Program-made: the position numbers and the translations under genes
Notes under the pieces: model-generated
Database searches by the model: none
The model's input: the letters and a program-made list of their open reading frames with translations, nothing else
Told to the model about the DNA's origin: nothing
Shown: positions 1 to 9,270 of the stretch, piece by piece
How positions within the stretch are numbered: position 1 is the first letter of the stretch
Layout: the number at the start of each line of letters is the position of its first letter
Assembly (NCBI GenBank): GCA_003543235.1
Contig: DPJA01000039.1
Location: forward strand, 186,001-250,000
Direction: 5' to 3'
DNA: 64,000 nt
Source: Lachnospiraceae bacterium
GTDB lineage: Bacteria > Bacillota > Clostridia > Lachnospirales > Anaerotignaceae

Positions 1-225
1 TTTATAAAAGAGGTTACCGCCCTAGCAACTGAAATAGCAAGCAAGCCTCCATATGCCATAAGAGCAACTAAACAATCCGTCAACCGTGGAATAGAGGTAG
101 ATATTGAAACTGCATATCTGTTGGAATCTGGCTTTGCCGCACCATGCTACGATACAGAAGACAAGTATGAAGCAATGGCTGCATTTTTAGAAAAGCGTAA
201 CCCTGAAAAATTTATAAACAGATAG
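1..225 (+). CDS. Enoyl-CoA hydratase/crotonase family protein (3' end only)
   Basis: The reading frame is open from base 1 to a TAG at 223-225 and gives about 74 C-terminal residues. The pattern ALATEIASKPPYAIRATK, then VNRG, then AYLLESGFA, then EAMAAFLEKRNPEKF is the typical C-terminal helical end of crotonase-fold enzymes such as 3-hydroxybutyryl-CoA dehydratase or enoyl-CoA hydratase. These act in the cytoplasm on acyl-CoA thioesters. The catalytic residues lie upstream of the window, so the exact substrate cannot be told. The gene converges on glnS, with a shared terminator hairpin between them. Confidence 0.8.
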   Translation, partial: FIKEVTALATEIASKPPYAIRATKQSVNRGIEVDIETAYLLESGFAAPCYDTEDKYEAMAAFLEKRNPEKFINR

Positions 226-234
226 CTTAAAAAA

Positions 235-291
235 TAGGCTCTATAACAAGTATTGAGAAGAATTTCACCTCAGCACTTATTATAGAGCCTA
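235..291. terminator. Bidirectional intrinsic terminator
   Basis: A 12-bp arm TAGGCTCTATAA pairs with TTATAGAGCCTA. An A-run lies on the left and a run of seven A after the right arm on the plus strand, so the T-tract serves mainly minus-strand transcripts (glnS). It sits between the convergent crotonase gene and glnS. Confidence 0.8.
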
Positions 292-310
292 AAAAAATAT
301 TATATTCTTA

Positions 311-1993
311 TTATTTGGCAGGCTTAAAGGAGCTTTTAAGTGCCACAATTCTATTAAATACCTGTGCCCCATCCTTAGAGTCTTTTGTATCCACACAGAA
401 ATATCCGTTTCTCATAAATTGAAATCTTTCGCCCTTTTTTGCTTCCTTTATTGACGGTTCAATAAAGCATTCACAAATCTCAAGACTGTTAGGATTCATA
501 ATCATATCTCCGCTTGAGTCATCAGGGTTATCAAGCATCATGCTGTCGTATAATCTAGCCTCCGCTTTAACAGCCGTTTCGGCATTAACCCAATGCAATG
601 TGCCTTTAACCTTGCGTCCCTCAAAGCCTGAACCACTTTTTGTTTCTGGGTCGTATGTGCAATGTACCTCTGTCACATTTCCATTTTCATCCTTAACAAA
701 ATCCACACATTTGACAAAATATGCTCCTTTAAGTCGCACTTCCTTGTCAGGTGCAAGACGGAAGAATTTTTTAACTGGTTCTTCCATAAAGTCATCTCTT
801 TCAATATATAATTCACGTCCAAAAGGTATTTCTCTTGTTCCCAAATTTTCATTTTCAGGATTGTTTTCTATGGTAAGAAACTCAATCTGTCCTTCTGGAT
901 AATTATCTATAATAACTTTCAGCGGATTAAGAACTGCCATAACAACCTTTGTTTTTTCTTTAAGGTCATCTCGTATGCAGTAATCCAAAAGCGAGCTATC
1001 TACCTTGCTGTTTGCCTTGGATACACCTATTCTTTCGCAAAAATCACGTATTGCCTCTGGTGTTACACCTCTACGGCGAAGACCACTGATGGTAGGCATA
1101 CGTGGGTCATCCCAGCCATCTACCAAGTTATCCTCTACCAATGCACGAAGCTTTCTTTTGCTCATAACAGTGTTGGTAATGCCAAGCCTTGCAAACTCTA
1201 TTTGCCTTGGTTTTGCCTTTAAACCGCTGTTGGCAACCACCCAATCGTAAAGAGGTCTGTGGTCCTCAAACTCCATGGTGCATATAGAATGAGTAATACC
1301 CTCAACAGCGTCCTCAATTGGATGTGCAAAATCATACATTGGATAGATACACCATTTATTGCCTGTTGTGTGGTGTTTTGCATGGGCAATTCTATATATA
1401 ACAGGGTCACGCATATTTATGTTTGGGGATGTCATATCTATTTTAGCACGAAGCGTTCTGCTGCCATCAGCAAACTCCCCTGCTTTCATTCGCTGAAAAA
1501 GGTCAAGGTTCTCATCCACAGTTCTATCTCTATATGGACTATTTTTACCAGGTGTGCTTAAAGTACCTCTGTACTCACGCATTTCTTCAGCATTAAGGTC
1601 GCAGACAAAAGCCTTGCCTTCCTTAATAAGCTTAATTGCAATATCATAGTATGTGTCAAAATAGCTTGATGCAAAATACAGTCTGTCCTCCCAATCGAAG
1701 CCCAGCCATTTAACATCTTCTTTTATGCTTTCAACATATTCAGTATCCTCTTTTGATGGATTTGTATCATCAAAACGCAGATTGCACTTACCCCCATACA
1801 TCTTTGCTAAGCCAAAATTAAGGCAGATAGATTTTGCGTGACCTATATGAAGGTAGCCGTTTGGTTCTGGTGGAAAACGAGTGTTAAGCCTGCAAAGCTT
1901 TTCACCTAAATCCGCCTGAATATAGCTATGTATAAAATTGCCTGTTGAGCCAAGCTCTCCTGTTTCTTCTTTGATATTTTTTTCATCAGCCAT
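311..1993 (-). CDS. glnS: Glutaminyl-tRNA synthetase
   Basis: The 560-residue class I aminoacyl-tRNA synthetase charges tRNA-Gln with glutamine in the cytoplasm. The HIGH motif is seen in PPEPNGYLHIGHAK (residues about 41-54) and the KMSKS-equivalent in VMSKRKL (about residue 278). The C-terminal part has the two beta-barrel anticodon-binding domain typical of GlnRS, and the length fits the family (about 550). The ATG is preceded by GAGGAGGC at good spacing. The gene lies downstream of the MBOAT/SGNH pair, about 105 bp away, with no clear terminator between, so read-through is possible. Direct glutaminylation means the organism need not rely only on GatCAB for Gln-tRNA. Confidence 0.97.
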   Translation of the reverse strand: MADEKNIKEETGELGSTGNFIHSYIQADLGEKLCRLNTRFPPEPNGYLHIGHAKSICLNFGLAKMYGGKCNLRFDDTNPSKEDTEYVESIKEDVKWLGFDWEDRLYFASSYFDTYYDIAIKLIKEGKAFVCDLNAEEMREYRGTLSTPGKNSPYRDRTVDENLDLFQRMKAGEFADGSRTLRAKIDMTSPNINMRDPVIYRIAHAKHHTTGNKWCIYPMYDFAHPIEDAVEGITHSICTMEFEDHRPLYDWVVANSGLKAKPRQIEFARLGITNTVMSKRKLRALVEDNLVDGWDDPRMPTISGLRRRGVTPEAIRDFCERIGVSKANSKVDSSLLDYCIRDDLKEKTKVVMAVLNPLKVIIDNYPEGQIEFLTIENNPENENLGTREIPFGRELYIERDDFMEEPVKKFFRLAPDKEVRLKGAYFVKCVDFVKDENGNVTEVHCTYDPETKSGSGFEGRKVKGTLHWVNAETAVKAEARLYDSMMLDNPDDSSGDMIMNPNSLEICECFIEPSIKEAKKGERFQFMRNGYFCVDTKDSKDGAQVFNRIVALKSSFKPAK

Positions 1994-2098
1994 ATCAAAA
2001 ATGCCTCCTCAAATTATTTTCCTAGTATCTATCATTGTATAATACTATAATTGCCTATATTCGTCAATTGTAAACCTTTATATTATGGGCTATACACA

Positions 2099-3142
2099 TT
2101 AGTCTACATTGCTTTTTAGCCACTGTGCAAAATGGTTGTCCACTATTTTCACGCCACTGTCGTTAAGGTGTGCGTCATCACGAAAATTTTCGTTAGTCAG
2201 TAAGTTTTCTTCCTTATTAATTATGTTATAGTCAATATATGCCACTTGGTTTTTCTGGGCAAACTCACTTACCTTTTGGTTCACCTTACTGTAGTTCTGT
2301 ATAAAATCCATAGACACATTAGCAACAGGTGCAGTAACAAAAATAAGCTCTGTTCCCTGACTTTTGCAAAGGTCTATTATTTTTTCCAAATATTTTTTCT
2401 GTGTTGAATTAAAGTCCCAATTACTCCCATTGAAATATTTGAATTGATTGGTTTTGTCATACTCACTTTTAGACATTGTTGTGTCACAGTATACATATCC
2501 TTTTCCTTGATAATACTCCACTCCGTTATCTTTTTCCGCCTCATTTTTCGTTAAATCATATTTTTCTTCAATTTCCTTTTCCATATCCTTTGCCTTGTAG
2601 GCAAAATATTCCTGCTGATAGCGTATGGCAGGAATTGCATATTTAACCTTATCTCCCGTTGGAAAAACCTGCGATATATACTCCTCTTTCAGTTTTTCAT
2701 TCCTAAGAACCTCAAATAAACTGTCTGCCTGTTTTGGCTCAAATTCATCATCCATAACATCCCAGTAAAGCTCCATTACAACAGTTTTTGGTCTTTGGTA
2801 ATTAAACACCTCTCTAAGGAGATAATAGCTTGTATCGGGATGCTGTGATGGCGTGCCTAACTGCCAACTGTTTGTATGCAGATAGCCGTCTATAATTTGT
2901 GGGTCAAAGGTGCAATAGCAATGTGAAGAGCCTATAAACACTGTATCTATATTGTTTTTAGGCTGGTCATAAAACTCGTCCATACGCTGACTAGTAAAGG
3001 CATTTATGGTGTTTTCTTCTGCCGCAAGGCTATAACTTCGCCCAGCAGAGGAAAAAATAATGTATACGATTGTCAGAAACAATGCTGTTTTTGCAATAAG
3101 CCCTATTAATTTAAAATTGGAAATAGATGAATGACCCTGCAT
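2099..3142 (-). CDS. SGNH/DHHW-like extracellular acyltransfer partner of MBOAT protein
   Basis: The 347-residue protein has one N-terminal membrane segment (about residues 10-33) and an extracellular domain. A GSSHCYC block near residue 71 and a DDAHLND block near residue 320 give the Ser and the Asp/His of an SGNH-type active site. Such proteins (relatives of DltD, AlgX and DHHW proteins) work with a membrane-bound O-acyltransferase to move acyl groups onto surface polysaccharides. Its start overlaps the end of the MBOAT gene by 32 bases, so the two are translationally coupled. The substrate polymer is unknown. Confidence 0.75.
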   Translation of the reverse strand: MQGHSSISNFKLIGLIAKTALFLTIVYIIFSSAGRSYSLAAEENTINAFTSQRMDEFYDQPKNNIDTVFIGSSHCYCTFDPQIIDGYLHTNSWQLGTPSQHPDTSYYLLREVFNYQRPKTVVMELYWDVMDDEFEPKQADSLFEVLRNEKLKEEYISQVFPTGDKVKYAIPAIRYQQEYFAYKAKDMEKEIEEKYDLTKNEAEKDNGVEYYQGKGYVYCDTTMSKSEYDKTNQFKYFNGSNWDFNSTQKKYLEKIIDLCKSQGTELIFVTAPVANVSMDFIQNYSKVNQKVSEFAQKNQVAYIDYNIINKEENLLTNENFRDDAHLNDSGVKIVDNHFAQWLKSNVD

Positions 3143-4586
3143 TATAAAATACCCCCGTACATAATATTAAAACAACAATTAGTGCATAGAAAAAAATTCG
3201 TGCTACTGCATTGTGCTTCATAAGTGTTTGGTGTATGTCCCTTCCGCCAGTTACCTCTGACACAATAAGCACTCCTAAAGCAATTAAAACCATTTTCAGT
3301 TCATACACATTAAGACCAATGTTAGTAACCGTTTCATACAAATACTGTGGTGTAGTCCAGCTTCTAAAGCCCCAAAGCAAATGCTTTATAACAAACGCCG
3401 CATCCCCAATGGAATTTGCTCTAAACAAAATAAAAGCAAAAGTTGCAAGCCCAAATGTACACAAAATGCTGATTAAATTTATAATCCATGTACATAAAAT
3501 TTTTCTGTTGTAACCCAAAACTTCTTTAATTTTCTTTGTTACTCCATCTGTAATGTTGCCAATAACTATAAACATTCCATGCAGTAAACCCCAAAGCACA
3601 AATGTCCAGTTTGCACCGTGCCATAATCCGCTTATCAAAAATGTTATAATCAAATTTCGATACTGAATAAGCTTGCCTTTTCTATTTCCTCCCAGTGGTA
3701 TATAAACATAATCCATAAACCAACTTGAAAGGGAAATGTGCCACCTGCTCCAAAATTCACGCACATTTTTTGAAAGGAATGGTCTATCAAAATTGCACAT
3801 AAGGTCAAAGCCCAAAACTTTTGCACAGCCAACGGCAATATCAGAATATCCGCTAAAATCGCAATAAATTTGGAATGAAAAAAATACTGTTATAACAACA
3901 AATGTAAGTCCACTATAATATTCACAAGAATTGTATACCGTATTCACAGCCACAGCCAGCCTATCTGCAATTACTATCTTTTTAAAGAAACCCCACGCCA
4001 TAATTTTAAGACCCATAATAACTCTGTCTATATCAAAATTCTGTTTTTTATAAAACTGAGGCAATAAATTTTTACTTCTCTCTATAGGCCCTGCCACAAG
4101 CTGGGGAAAAAATGTGATAAACAGTGAAAACTTACCATAATTTTTTACAGGCTTAATTTCACCACGGTATACGTCAATGGTATACGCCGCCGCCTGAAAA
4201 GTATAAAAAGATATGCCCATAGGCAAAAGTATATCAAACTTTTTTATAGGATAGGTTAACCCCAAAATTTCAAAACCACTGATAAGTGAATTATTTATAA
4301 ACACCATATATTTGAACACAAAAAGCAAACCAAAGTTTATAAGCAAACTTAAAATCAAGAGATTTTTTCGCTTTCTTTGGTCATCGCTTTCATATATAAA
4401 TAGGCTTATTATATAATTTATAAACGTAGAAAAAACAATAAGTACAATAAGCTCTGGACGCCATGCCATATAAAAAATATAGCTTGAAATAAGTAAAAGC
4501 ACCCATCGCAGCTTATGGGGTAATACAAAATACAATAGTGAAACCACAATAAAAAACTCTAAAAAATTGAAGCTATTGAATAGCAT
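3111..4586 (-). CDS. MBOAT family membrane-bound O-acyltransferase
   Basis: The 491-residue polytopic membrane protein has many hydrophobic segments. The AlgI-type core is visible: VAGPIERSKNLLPQF near residue 166, QIYCDFSGYSDIAVG near 240, FWSRWHISLSSW near 277, and a conserved SGLWHGANWTFVLWG block near 317 that carries the catalytic His. Members pass acetyl or other acyl groups across the membrane to surface polymers (alginate, teichoic acid, peptidoglycan). The SGNH-like partner is encoded immediately downstream with overlap. A good promoter lies at 4647-4675. The polymer modified cannot be read from sequence. Confidence 0.93.
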   Translation of the reverse strand: MLFNSFNFLEFFIVVSLLYFVLPHKLRWVLLLISSYIFYMAWRPELIVLIVFSTFINYIISLFIYESDDQRKRKNLLILSLLINFGLLFVFKYMVFINNSLISGFEILGLTYPIKKFDILLPMGISFYTFQAAAYTIDVYRGEIKPVKNYGKFSLFITFFPQLVAGPIERSKNLLPQFYKKQNFDIDRVIMGLKIMAWGFFKKIVIADRLAVAVNTVYNSCEYYSGLTFVVITVFFSFQIYCDFSGYSDIAVGCAKVLGFDLMCNFDRPFLSKNVREFWSRWHISLSSWFMDYVYIPLGGNRKGKLIQYRNLIITFLISGLWHGANWTFVLWGLLHGMFIVIGNITDGVTKKIKEVLGYNRKILCTWIINLISILCTFGLATFAFILFRANSIGDAAFVIKHLLWGFRSWTTPQYLYETVTNIGLNVYELKMVLIALGVLIVSEVTGGRDIHQTLMKHNAVARIFFYALIVVLILCTGVFYNAGSFIYFQF

Positions 4587-4646
4587 AATCCCTCTTCTTT
4601 CTTGTTTTGGAGCAAAAGCCCCAAAGTTTTATCTTTAGCATAACAA

Positions 4647-4675
4647 AGTATACAATATTATGAAAAAGACGTCAA
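4647..4675 (-). promoter_or_regulatory. Sigma-A-type promoter for the MBOAT operon
   Basis: On the minus strand a -35 box TTGACG (4670-4675) and a -10 box TATACT (4647-4652) are separated by 17 bases, about 60 bases upstream of the MBOAT start. Confidence 0.7.
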
Positions 4676-4750
4676 CTTACTTGTAATTCGCCTTTAAACC
4701 TTGTAAAATATCATGTGTCTGCAAAATATTAATAGCTGGGAGGTAAAAAT

Positions 4751-5221
4751 ATGCTGGTGACCAACGTAAACAATACAAAAGAATTTATGGCAATGCTTTT
4801 AAAAAAGGACACCTTTGATGCCTTTGAAGTACGTGAGGTTATTATAACCACCTTTACCACCTTTGAGATACGCTGTAATTTAAATAAAGATTTTTTTGAT
4901 AGTGAAGAAGAATTATCCCGTAAATATTGCTTATGGAGCGAACTTAAACCTCATGTCTTTGAGCTTATAAAAGGTAATAAACTACCAAAATCCATTAAAA
5001 TAGTATTTTCGGCAAATGATGCTCTTTTGCAAACCATAAGCCTTGAAGCTTCGTCACTTTTTATTAATGTCACCTTTGAAAATAATTGTCTTAGAGTTAT
5101 TACCGGCTCTTCACTTAAAATTTTCACACTGAACAAAACTGTGGAATTTATGTGGGACGAATGGGTTATTAATTTTCTTGAAGGACATAAAATAAGTATT
5201 TCAGCACCGAAAGAAGAATAA
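4751..5221 (+). CDS. DUF5721 family protein
   Basis: The 156-residue soluble protein has no signal peptide. The layout fits the DUF5721 family known from Clostridia: an N-terminal FMAMLLKKDTFDAFEVREV block, a central ELIKGNKLPKSIKIVF block, and a C-terminal SLKIFTLNKTVEFMWDEW block. The function of the family is unknown. An RBS-like GGGAGG lies just before the ATG. The gene stands alone, upstream of the CIRCE-htpG promoter region and divergent from the MBOAT operon. Confidence 0.7.
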   Translation: MLVTNVNNTKEFMAMLLKKDTFDAFEVREVIITTFTTFEIRCNLNKDFFDSEEELSRKYCLWSELKPHVFELIKGNKLPKSIKIVFSANDALLQTISLEASSLFINVTFENNCLRVITGSSLKIFTLNKTVEFMWDEWVINFLEGHKISISAPKEE

Positions 5222-5234
5222 ATACACTTTTATT

Positions 5235-5261
5235 AGCACTCTTACTAACTGAGTGCTAATT
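5235..5261 (+). promoter_or_regulatory. CIRCE operator (HrcA-binding site) upstream of htpG
   Basis: The sequence is a perfect match to the CIRCE consensus TTAGCACTC-N9-GAGTGCTAA with exactly nine spacer bases. It precedes a TTGACA box at 5269-5274 and lies about 77 bases before the htpG start. This predicts repression by HrcA and heat-shock induction. Confidence 0.95.
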
Positions 5262-5268
5262 TTCTCTT

Positions 5269-5299
5269 GACATTTCCATTTTGGATGATAAAATATATC
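5269..5299 (+). promoter_or_regulatory. htpG promoter region
   Basis: A consensus TTGACA (5269-5274) immediately follows the CIRCE element, with an AT-rich -10 region (GATAAAATATAT) downstream. The exact -10 hexamer is not resolved because several frames of the AT stretch fit with 14-19 base spacing. Confidence 0.55.
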
Positions 5300-5337
5300 A
5301 CATATAAACTTAATATTAAAAACAGGAGGTAGTTTTA

Positions 5338-7275
5338 ATGGCTCAGGAAAAAGGAAATTTATCAATTAACAGCGAAAACTTTTTGCCAATTATAAAGAAA
5401 TGGCTTTACACTGATAAGGACATTTTTGTGCGAGAATTGGTGTCTAATGGCTGTGATGCCGTAACAAAACTTAAAAAGCTTGTAAGCATGGGCGAGGCAA
5501 CTGTTGCCGACAACGAAAGCTACTATATTAATGTAACTGTAGACCAAAAATCAAAAACAATCACAATATCTGATAATGGCATTGGTATGACTGACGAAGA
5601 AATTAAACAGTACATCAACCAAATTGCTTTTTCTGGTGCAAGTGATTTTCTTTCAAAATATCAAGACAAGCTAGACGAAAAAGGCGAAATTATTGGTCAT
5701 TTCGGTCTTGGCTTCTACTCCGCATTTATGGTTGCTGACCGAGTTGAAATTGACACACTTTCTTTTAAGGATGGTTCAACACCAGCAAAATGGATTTGCG
5801 ATGGCGGTATAGACTATGAATTGGATAATGGCACACGTCAAACCCGTGGTACCGACATTATTTTGCACGTAGGCGAAGATGGAGCAGAATTTTTGGAACA
5901 AGCAACAATGTACTCTACATTAAGAAAGTACTGTGCGTTTATGCCTGTTGAAATTTATTTTGACTTCATTGAGGACAAGCCAGCTGAAGAAAATACATCA
6001 GAAGCAGAAACTGAAAATACAAAAGCTGCCGAAGAAACGGAAGAAACTGCCGAGGAAGAGCCTCTTCCAATTAACCAAGTTAACCCACTGTGGATGCAAG
6101 AGCCAAAAGATTTAACTGATGAGGACTACAAAAATTTCTACCATGAAGTCTTTAAGGATATGGGCGACCCTCTTTTCTGGATTCACCTTAACATGGATTA
6201 TCCATTTAACTTAAAGGGTATTCTGTATTTTCCTAGAATTTCCAGTGAAATAGATGCCCTTGAGGGTGAAATTAAACTTTTCTCTAACCAAGTATACATT
6301 GCTGACAACATTAAAGAAGTTGTACCTGAATTTCTCCTTCTTCTTAAAGGCGTTATGGACTGCCCTGATATGCCACTTAACGTATCTCGCAGTGCTTTAC
6401 AAAACGACGGCTATGTATCTAAAATGAGCAGCTACATTACAAAAAAGGTTGCCGACAAGCTAAACAGCATATTTAAAACTCAGCGTGAGCAGTATGAAAC
6501 TTTCTGGAACGACATCAATATTTTTGTTAAATATGGCTGTATGAAGGATGATAAATTTTACGAAAAAGTTAAACCATCACTTATTTTTAAAACAACTAAC
6601 GGTGATTTCAAAACTCTTGACGAATACCTTGACGCCAACAAAGAAAAACACGAGAACAAGATGTTCTACGTTTCAGACGAAAATCAACAGGTACAATATG
6701 TAAATATGCTTAAGGAACAAGGCATGGAGGCTGTTATACTTTCCGCCCAAATTGACCTTAACTTTGTATCCTTCCTTGAATACAAGCATATGAACAAAAC
6801 CACCTTTGCACGTGTTGATGCAGATATTTCAGAAACACTTAAAAACAGTGACGTTGCCAAGGATGAAACCCTTAACAGCGAGCTTGAGGTATTGTTCCGT
6901 GGAACCTTAAATAACAATGACCTTAAAGTAGAGGCTGAAAGTCTTAAAACCTCCAGCGTATCTTCAATGATGCTTTTAAGTGAACATTCACGTCGAATGC
7001 TTGACATGATGCAAAACTATAAAAGTCAGCCTGAGCTTTTGAAAATGTTTGGTGATATTAAACCTGAATATACCCTTGTACTTAACCGCAACAATTCACT
7101 TGTAAAAAAACTTATTGAGCTTAAAAATTCTAACGAAAATAAGGACTATACCGACCTTATCTGTGCCCAGCTATACGACCTTGCACTGATAGGACAAAAA
7201 GACCTTGAACCTGCTCAATTAAGCAAATTTATTGAACGCAGTAACATAATTATGGAAAAAATGCTTGAAAAATAA
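5338..7275 (+). CDS. htpG: Molecular chaperone HtpG (Hsp90 family)
   Basis: The 645-residue cytoplasmic ATP-dependent chaperone opens with the GHKL ATPase domain: ELVSNGCDAVTKLKKL (about residues 34-49, catalytic Glu and Asn), DNGIGMT (about 80-86) and GHFGLGFYSAFMV (about 121-133). The middle domain and C-terminal dimerisation domain follow. A Glu-rich linker of about 35 residues (roughly 214-248) lies between the N and middle domains, longer than in many bacterial HtpG proteins and reminiscent of eukaryotic Hsp90 linkers. An AGGAGGTAG Shine-Dalgarno fixes the start. The CIRCE operator upstream predicts HrcA control, whereas Bacillus subtilis htpG is not a CIRCE gene. A strong terminator follows. 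Confidence 0.97.
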   Translation: MAQEKGNLSINSENFLPIIKKWLYTDKDIFVRELVSNGCDAVTKLKKLVSMGEATVADNESYYINVTVDQKSKTITISDNGIGMTDEEIKQYINQIAFSGASDFLSKYQDKLDEKGEIIGHFGLGFYSAFMVADRVEIDTLSFKDGSTPAKWICDGGIDYELDNGTRQTRGTDIILHVGEDGAEFLEQATMYSTLRKYCAFMPVEIYFDFIEDKPAEENTSEAETENTKAAEETEETAEEEPLPINQVNPLWMQEPKDLTDEDYKNFYHEVFKDMGDPLFWIHLNMDYPFNLKGILYFPRISSEIDALEGEIKLFSNQVYIADNIKEVVPEFLLLLKGVMDCPDMPLNVSRSALQNDGYVSKMSSYITKKVADKLNSIFKTQREQYETFWNDINIFVKYGCMKDDKFYEKVKPSLIFKTTNGDFKTLDEYLDANKEKHENKMFYVSDENQQVQYVNMLKEQGMEAVILSAQIDLNFVSFLEYKHMNKTTFARVDADISETLKNSDVAKDETLNSELEVLFRGTLNNNDLKVEAESLKTSSVSSMMLLSEHSRRMLDMMQNYKSQPELLKMFGDIKPEYTLVLNRNNSLVKKLIELKNSNENKDYTDLICAQLYDLALIGQKDLEPAQLSKFIERSNIIMEKMLEK

Positions 7276-7282
7276 GCTATAT

Positions 7283-7330
7283 GACCTAGACCTTTGTGGA
7301 TTTTCCTCAAGGTCTTAGGTCTTTTTTTTT
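7283..7330 (+). terminator. Intrinsic terminator of htpG
   Basis: Two nested arms (GACCTAGACCTT with AAGGTCTTAGGT) form a long hairpin followed by a run of nine T, starting eight bases after the htpG stop. Confidence 0.9.
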
Positions 7331-7381
7331 GCACCTCAAAATAAAATATTATTAAACAATTTTTTAAGAGGTGCATTTATT

Positions 7382-8779
7382 ATGTTATCAAACTGTGCTT
7401 ATATCAAAACTAAAACTCAAACTTTTTTGGTTTATCACCAAAACAATAGCCTTTTCTGCTGCTGCCCCAACACTACAAAAAATCAAGCAATATCTTCTAA
7501 TGCCCATGAAAGCTTTTCGGCTTGTATAACAACCAAGGGCTTACCCATACTTTTCTATCGTGACCTAGATAATGGTGCATATATTGCAAGCCTAAATTCA
7601 TCTGGCAAAAATGAAACCCGTCAGCTTGTTTCCTGTGCCGCCTTCTCTTCCTCACAAAATTGTAAATATTGTCAAAGTTCAGATTTAGGGCCATGCTTTT
7701 TTTATACCATACCAGTTGAGGGCAAAAAATATAATGACCTATATGCGGCAGATTTTCAAGCCGAAAACGATACCAAAATAGAAACCTGTGTCCCTATGAT
7801 AAATGCAGATTTCTACGTTTTTAATACAACTGTGCCATGTGTATTTTTTCGCTCAACGCAAAACAGACTTATGCTGTGTACGTTTTTAGGCACTTCAATT
7901 TCTACTCAAAGGCTTTTTTCAATTTCCACCAAGGGCGATAATATAACGGACATATCCTGCCTTTGGCACAATGACCGCCTTCACATAGCCTACACCATTA
8001 ACGATGGTACCTCCACCTATTTAATGTACAAATATTTTGAAAACAACAGCCTGTCTATGGGCAAGGTCCTTTGGACCGGCAAAAAAAGCGACGGCTGCAT
8101 AATATTCGCCGCAAAGGAAAATATTTTTGTCTTTACTCTTGCAGACAGCACTGCACATTATGCCTTCTCTGAAAACAACGGCACAGCATTTTATACTGCT
8201 GCAAGATATTTTAAACCTCTTGAAGCTATATCCAAAGCCCAATACATATGTATGGAACCCACAGGCTATATAGCACAGGAAATTTTTCTAGGAGCAGAAA
8301 ACAAACCTATTTTGGCACAAGATTTTTCCTCTCAACCTCCATCTAAACCAATGGATTTTACATCCACAGAGGCATATCTTCGCCTTAGAAACAAGGTTGT
8401 TCAATATGAAAACCAACTAAAGGAAAAAAATTCTCAAGTTACGGAAATTTCTAAAACTGTAAGCACCACACAACAGCAAAACTCCTTGCTTATGTATCAG
8501 TGGCGTAAAAAATTTGATGATCTTAAAATAGAAAACGAAAACCTTGAACAAAAAAATAGTGAACTTGTTAATGCCCTTTCAAAGGCAAATGATGACTTGT
8601 CCACACTTCAAAATAAATATGCAGAATCGCAAACACAGTATCAAGACCTTGAAAATAAGTACAATACACTTAACTCCGGTACATCTCGTATGTCTGAAGA
8701 AAACATTGCTTTAAAAAAAGCAAAAAGCATATTGGAAGAAGAATTATACCGTGTTAACAATCCAGAACTTCTGGAATAA
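7382..8779 (+). CDS. Unrecognised protein: beta-propeller-like N-terminus plus coiled coil
   Basis: The 465-residue protein is not recognised. Residues 1 to about 325 are rich in short hydrophobic/aromatic strands punctuated by polar turns, as in beta-propeller or sialidase-like repeat domains; this is inference from texture, not from a motif. Residues about 335-460 are a long heptad-rich coiled coil (VVQYENQLKEKNSQVTEISK and after). There is no signal peptide or membrane segment, so it is probably cytoplasmic. Several Cys cluster at residues 26-28 and 92-104. A strong RBS (AAGAGGTG) precedes the ATG. It lies alone between htpG and convergent minus-strand genes. Confidence 0.6.
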   Translation: MLSNCAYIKTKTQTFLVYHQNNSLFCCCPNTTKNQAISSNAHESFSACITTKGLPILFYRDLDNGAYIASLNSSGKNETRQLVSCAAFSSSQNCKYCQSSDLGPCFFYTIPVEGKKYNDLYAADFQAENDTKIETCVPMINADFYVFNTTVPCVFFRSTQNRLMLCTFLGTSISTQRLFSISTKGDNITDISCLWHNDRLHIAYTINDGTSTYLMYKYFENNSLSMGKVLWTGKKSDGCIIFAAKENIFVFTLADSTAHYAFSENNGTAFYTAARYFKPLEAISKAQYICMEPTGYIAQEIFLGAENKPILAQDFSSQPPSKPMDFTSTEAYLRLRNKVVQYENQLKEKNSQVTEISKTVSTTQQQNSLLMYQWRKKFDDLKIENENLEQKNSELVNALSKANDDLSTLQNKYAESQTQYQDLENKYNTLNSGTSRMSEENIALKKAKSILEEELYRVNNPELLE

Positions 8780-8858
8780 ATTTCTTAATACCTTTGACTG
8801 TTTAGATTACAGACTATTTTTTATATGAGGAGTTCCAATGCAACTCCTCATATACAGT

Positions 8859-9209
8859 TCATTTCATTTTCTCTTCCAGATAATCGCATACAAAATCCAT
8901 CAAATCTACGCAATCTTCCCTTTCCTTGGCAAGTGACATACAATTAATAGAGCAAAATTTACACTGAAAGCAGGTCATTAACCGCATTCTTTCACTGTAC
9001 GCCTCTTCACCCTTATACAATAATCCCAAAATCATTATCCCTGCCAATAAGGCACTGCACATTCCTCCTATGCCAAACCCATTGTTTATAGCGTTTGCCG
9101 AATTTATAACCTCCTCCGTAACATATCCATATTTGTCACGAAATGCCATTAGAATGCTTCGGCTGCATCCCATTCCCTCATCGTAATACTTTTGAGAAAT
9201 TTTTTTCAT
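8859..9209 (-). CDS. C_GCAxxG_C_C family redox-type protein
   Basis: The start at 9209 (MKKISQKYYDEGMGCS) was chosen because AAGGGGTG precedes it; a longer frame upstream has no RBS and overlaps the neighbour. The protein is about 116 residues. It shows the spaced cysteine pattern that names the family: GMGCSRS near residue 14, a glycine-rich GFGIGGMCSALLAG block, then CFQCKFCSINC near residues 80-90. Members are predicted redox proteins of unknown substrate, found in anaerobes. It follows an RseC-like gene on the same strand, which suggests a shared redox role. Confidence 0.75.
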   Translation of the reverse strand: MKKISQKYYDEGMGCSRSILMAFRDKYGYVTEEVINSANAINNGFGIGGMCSALLAGIMILGLLYKGEEAYSERMRLMTCFQCKFCSINCMSLAKEREDCVDLMDFVCDYLEEKMK

Positions 9210-9270
9210 AAAAACACCCCTTCTACTATAATAAGCAGAAAGGGTATATATTGTTACACCAACTATACAT

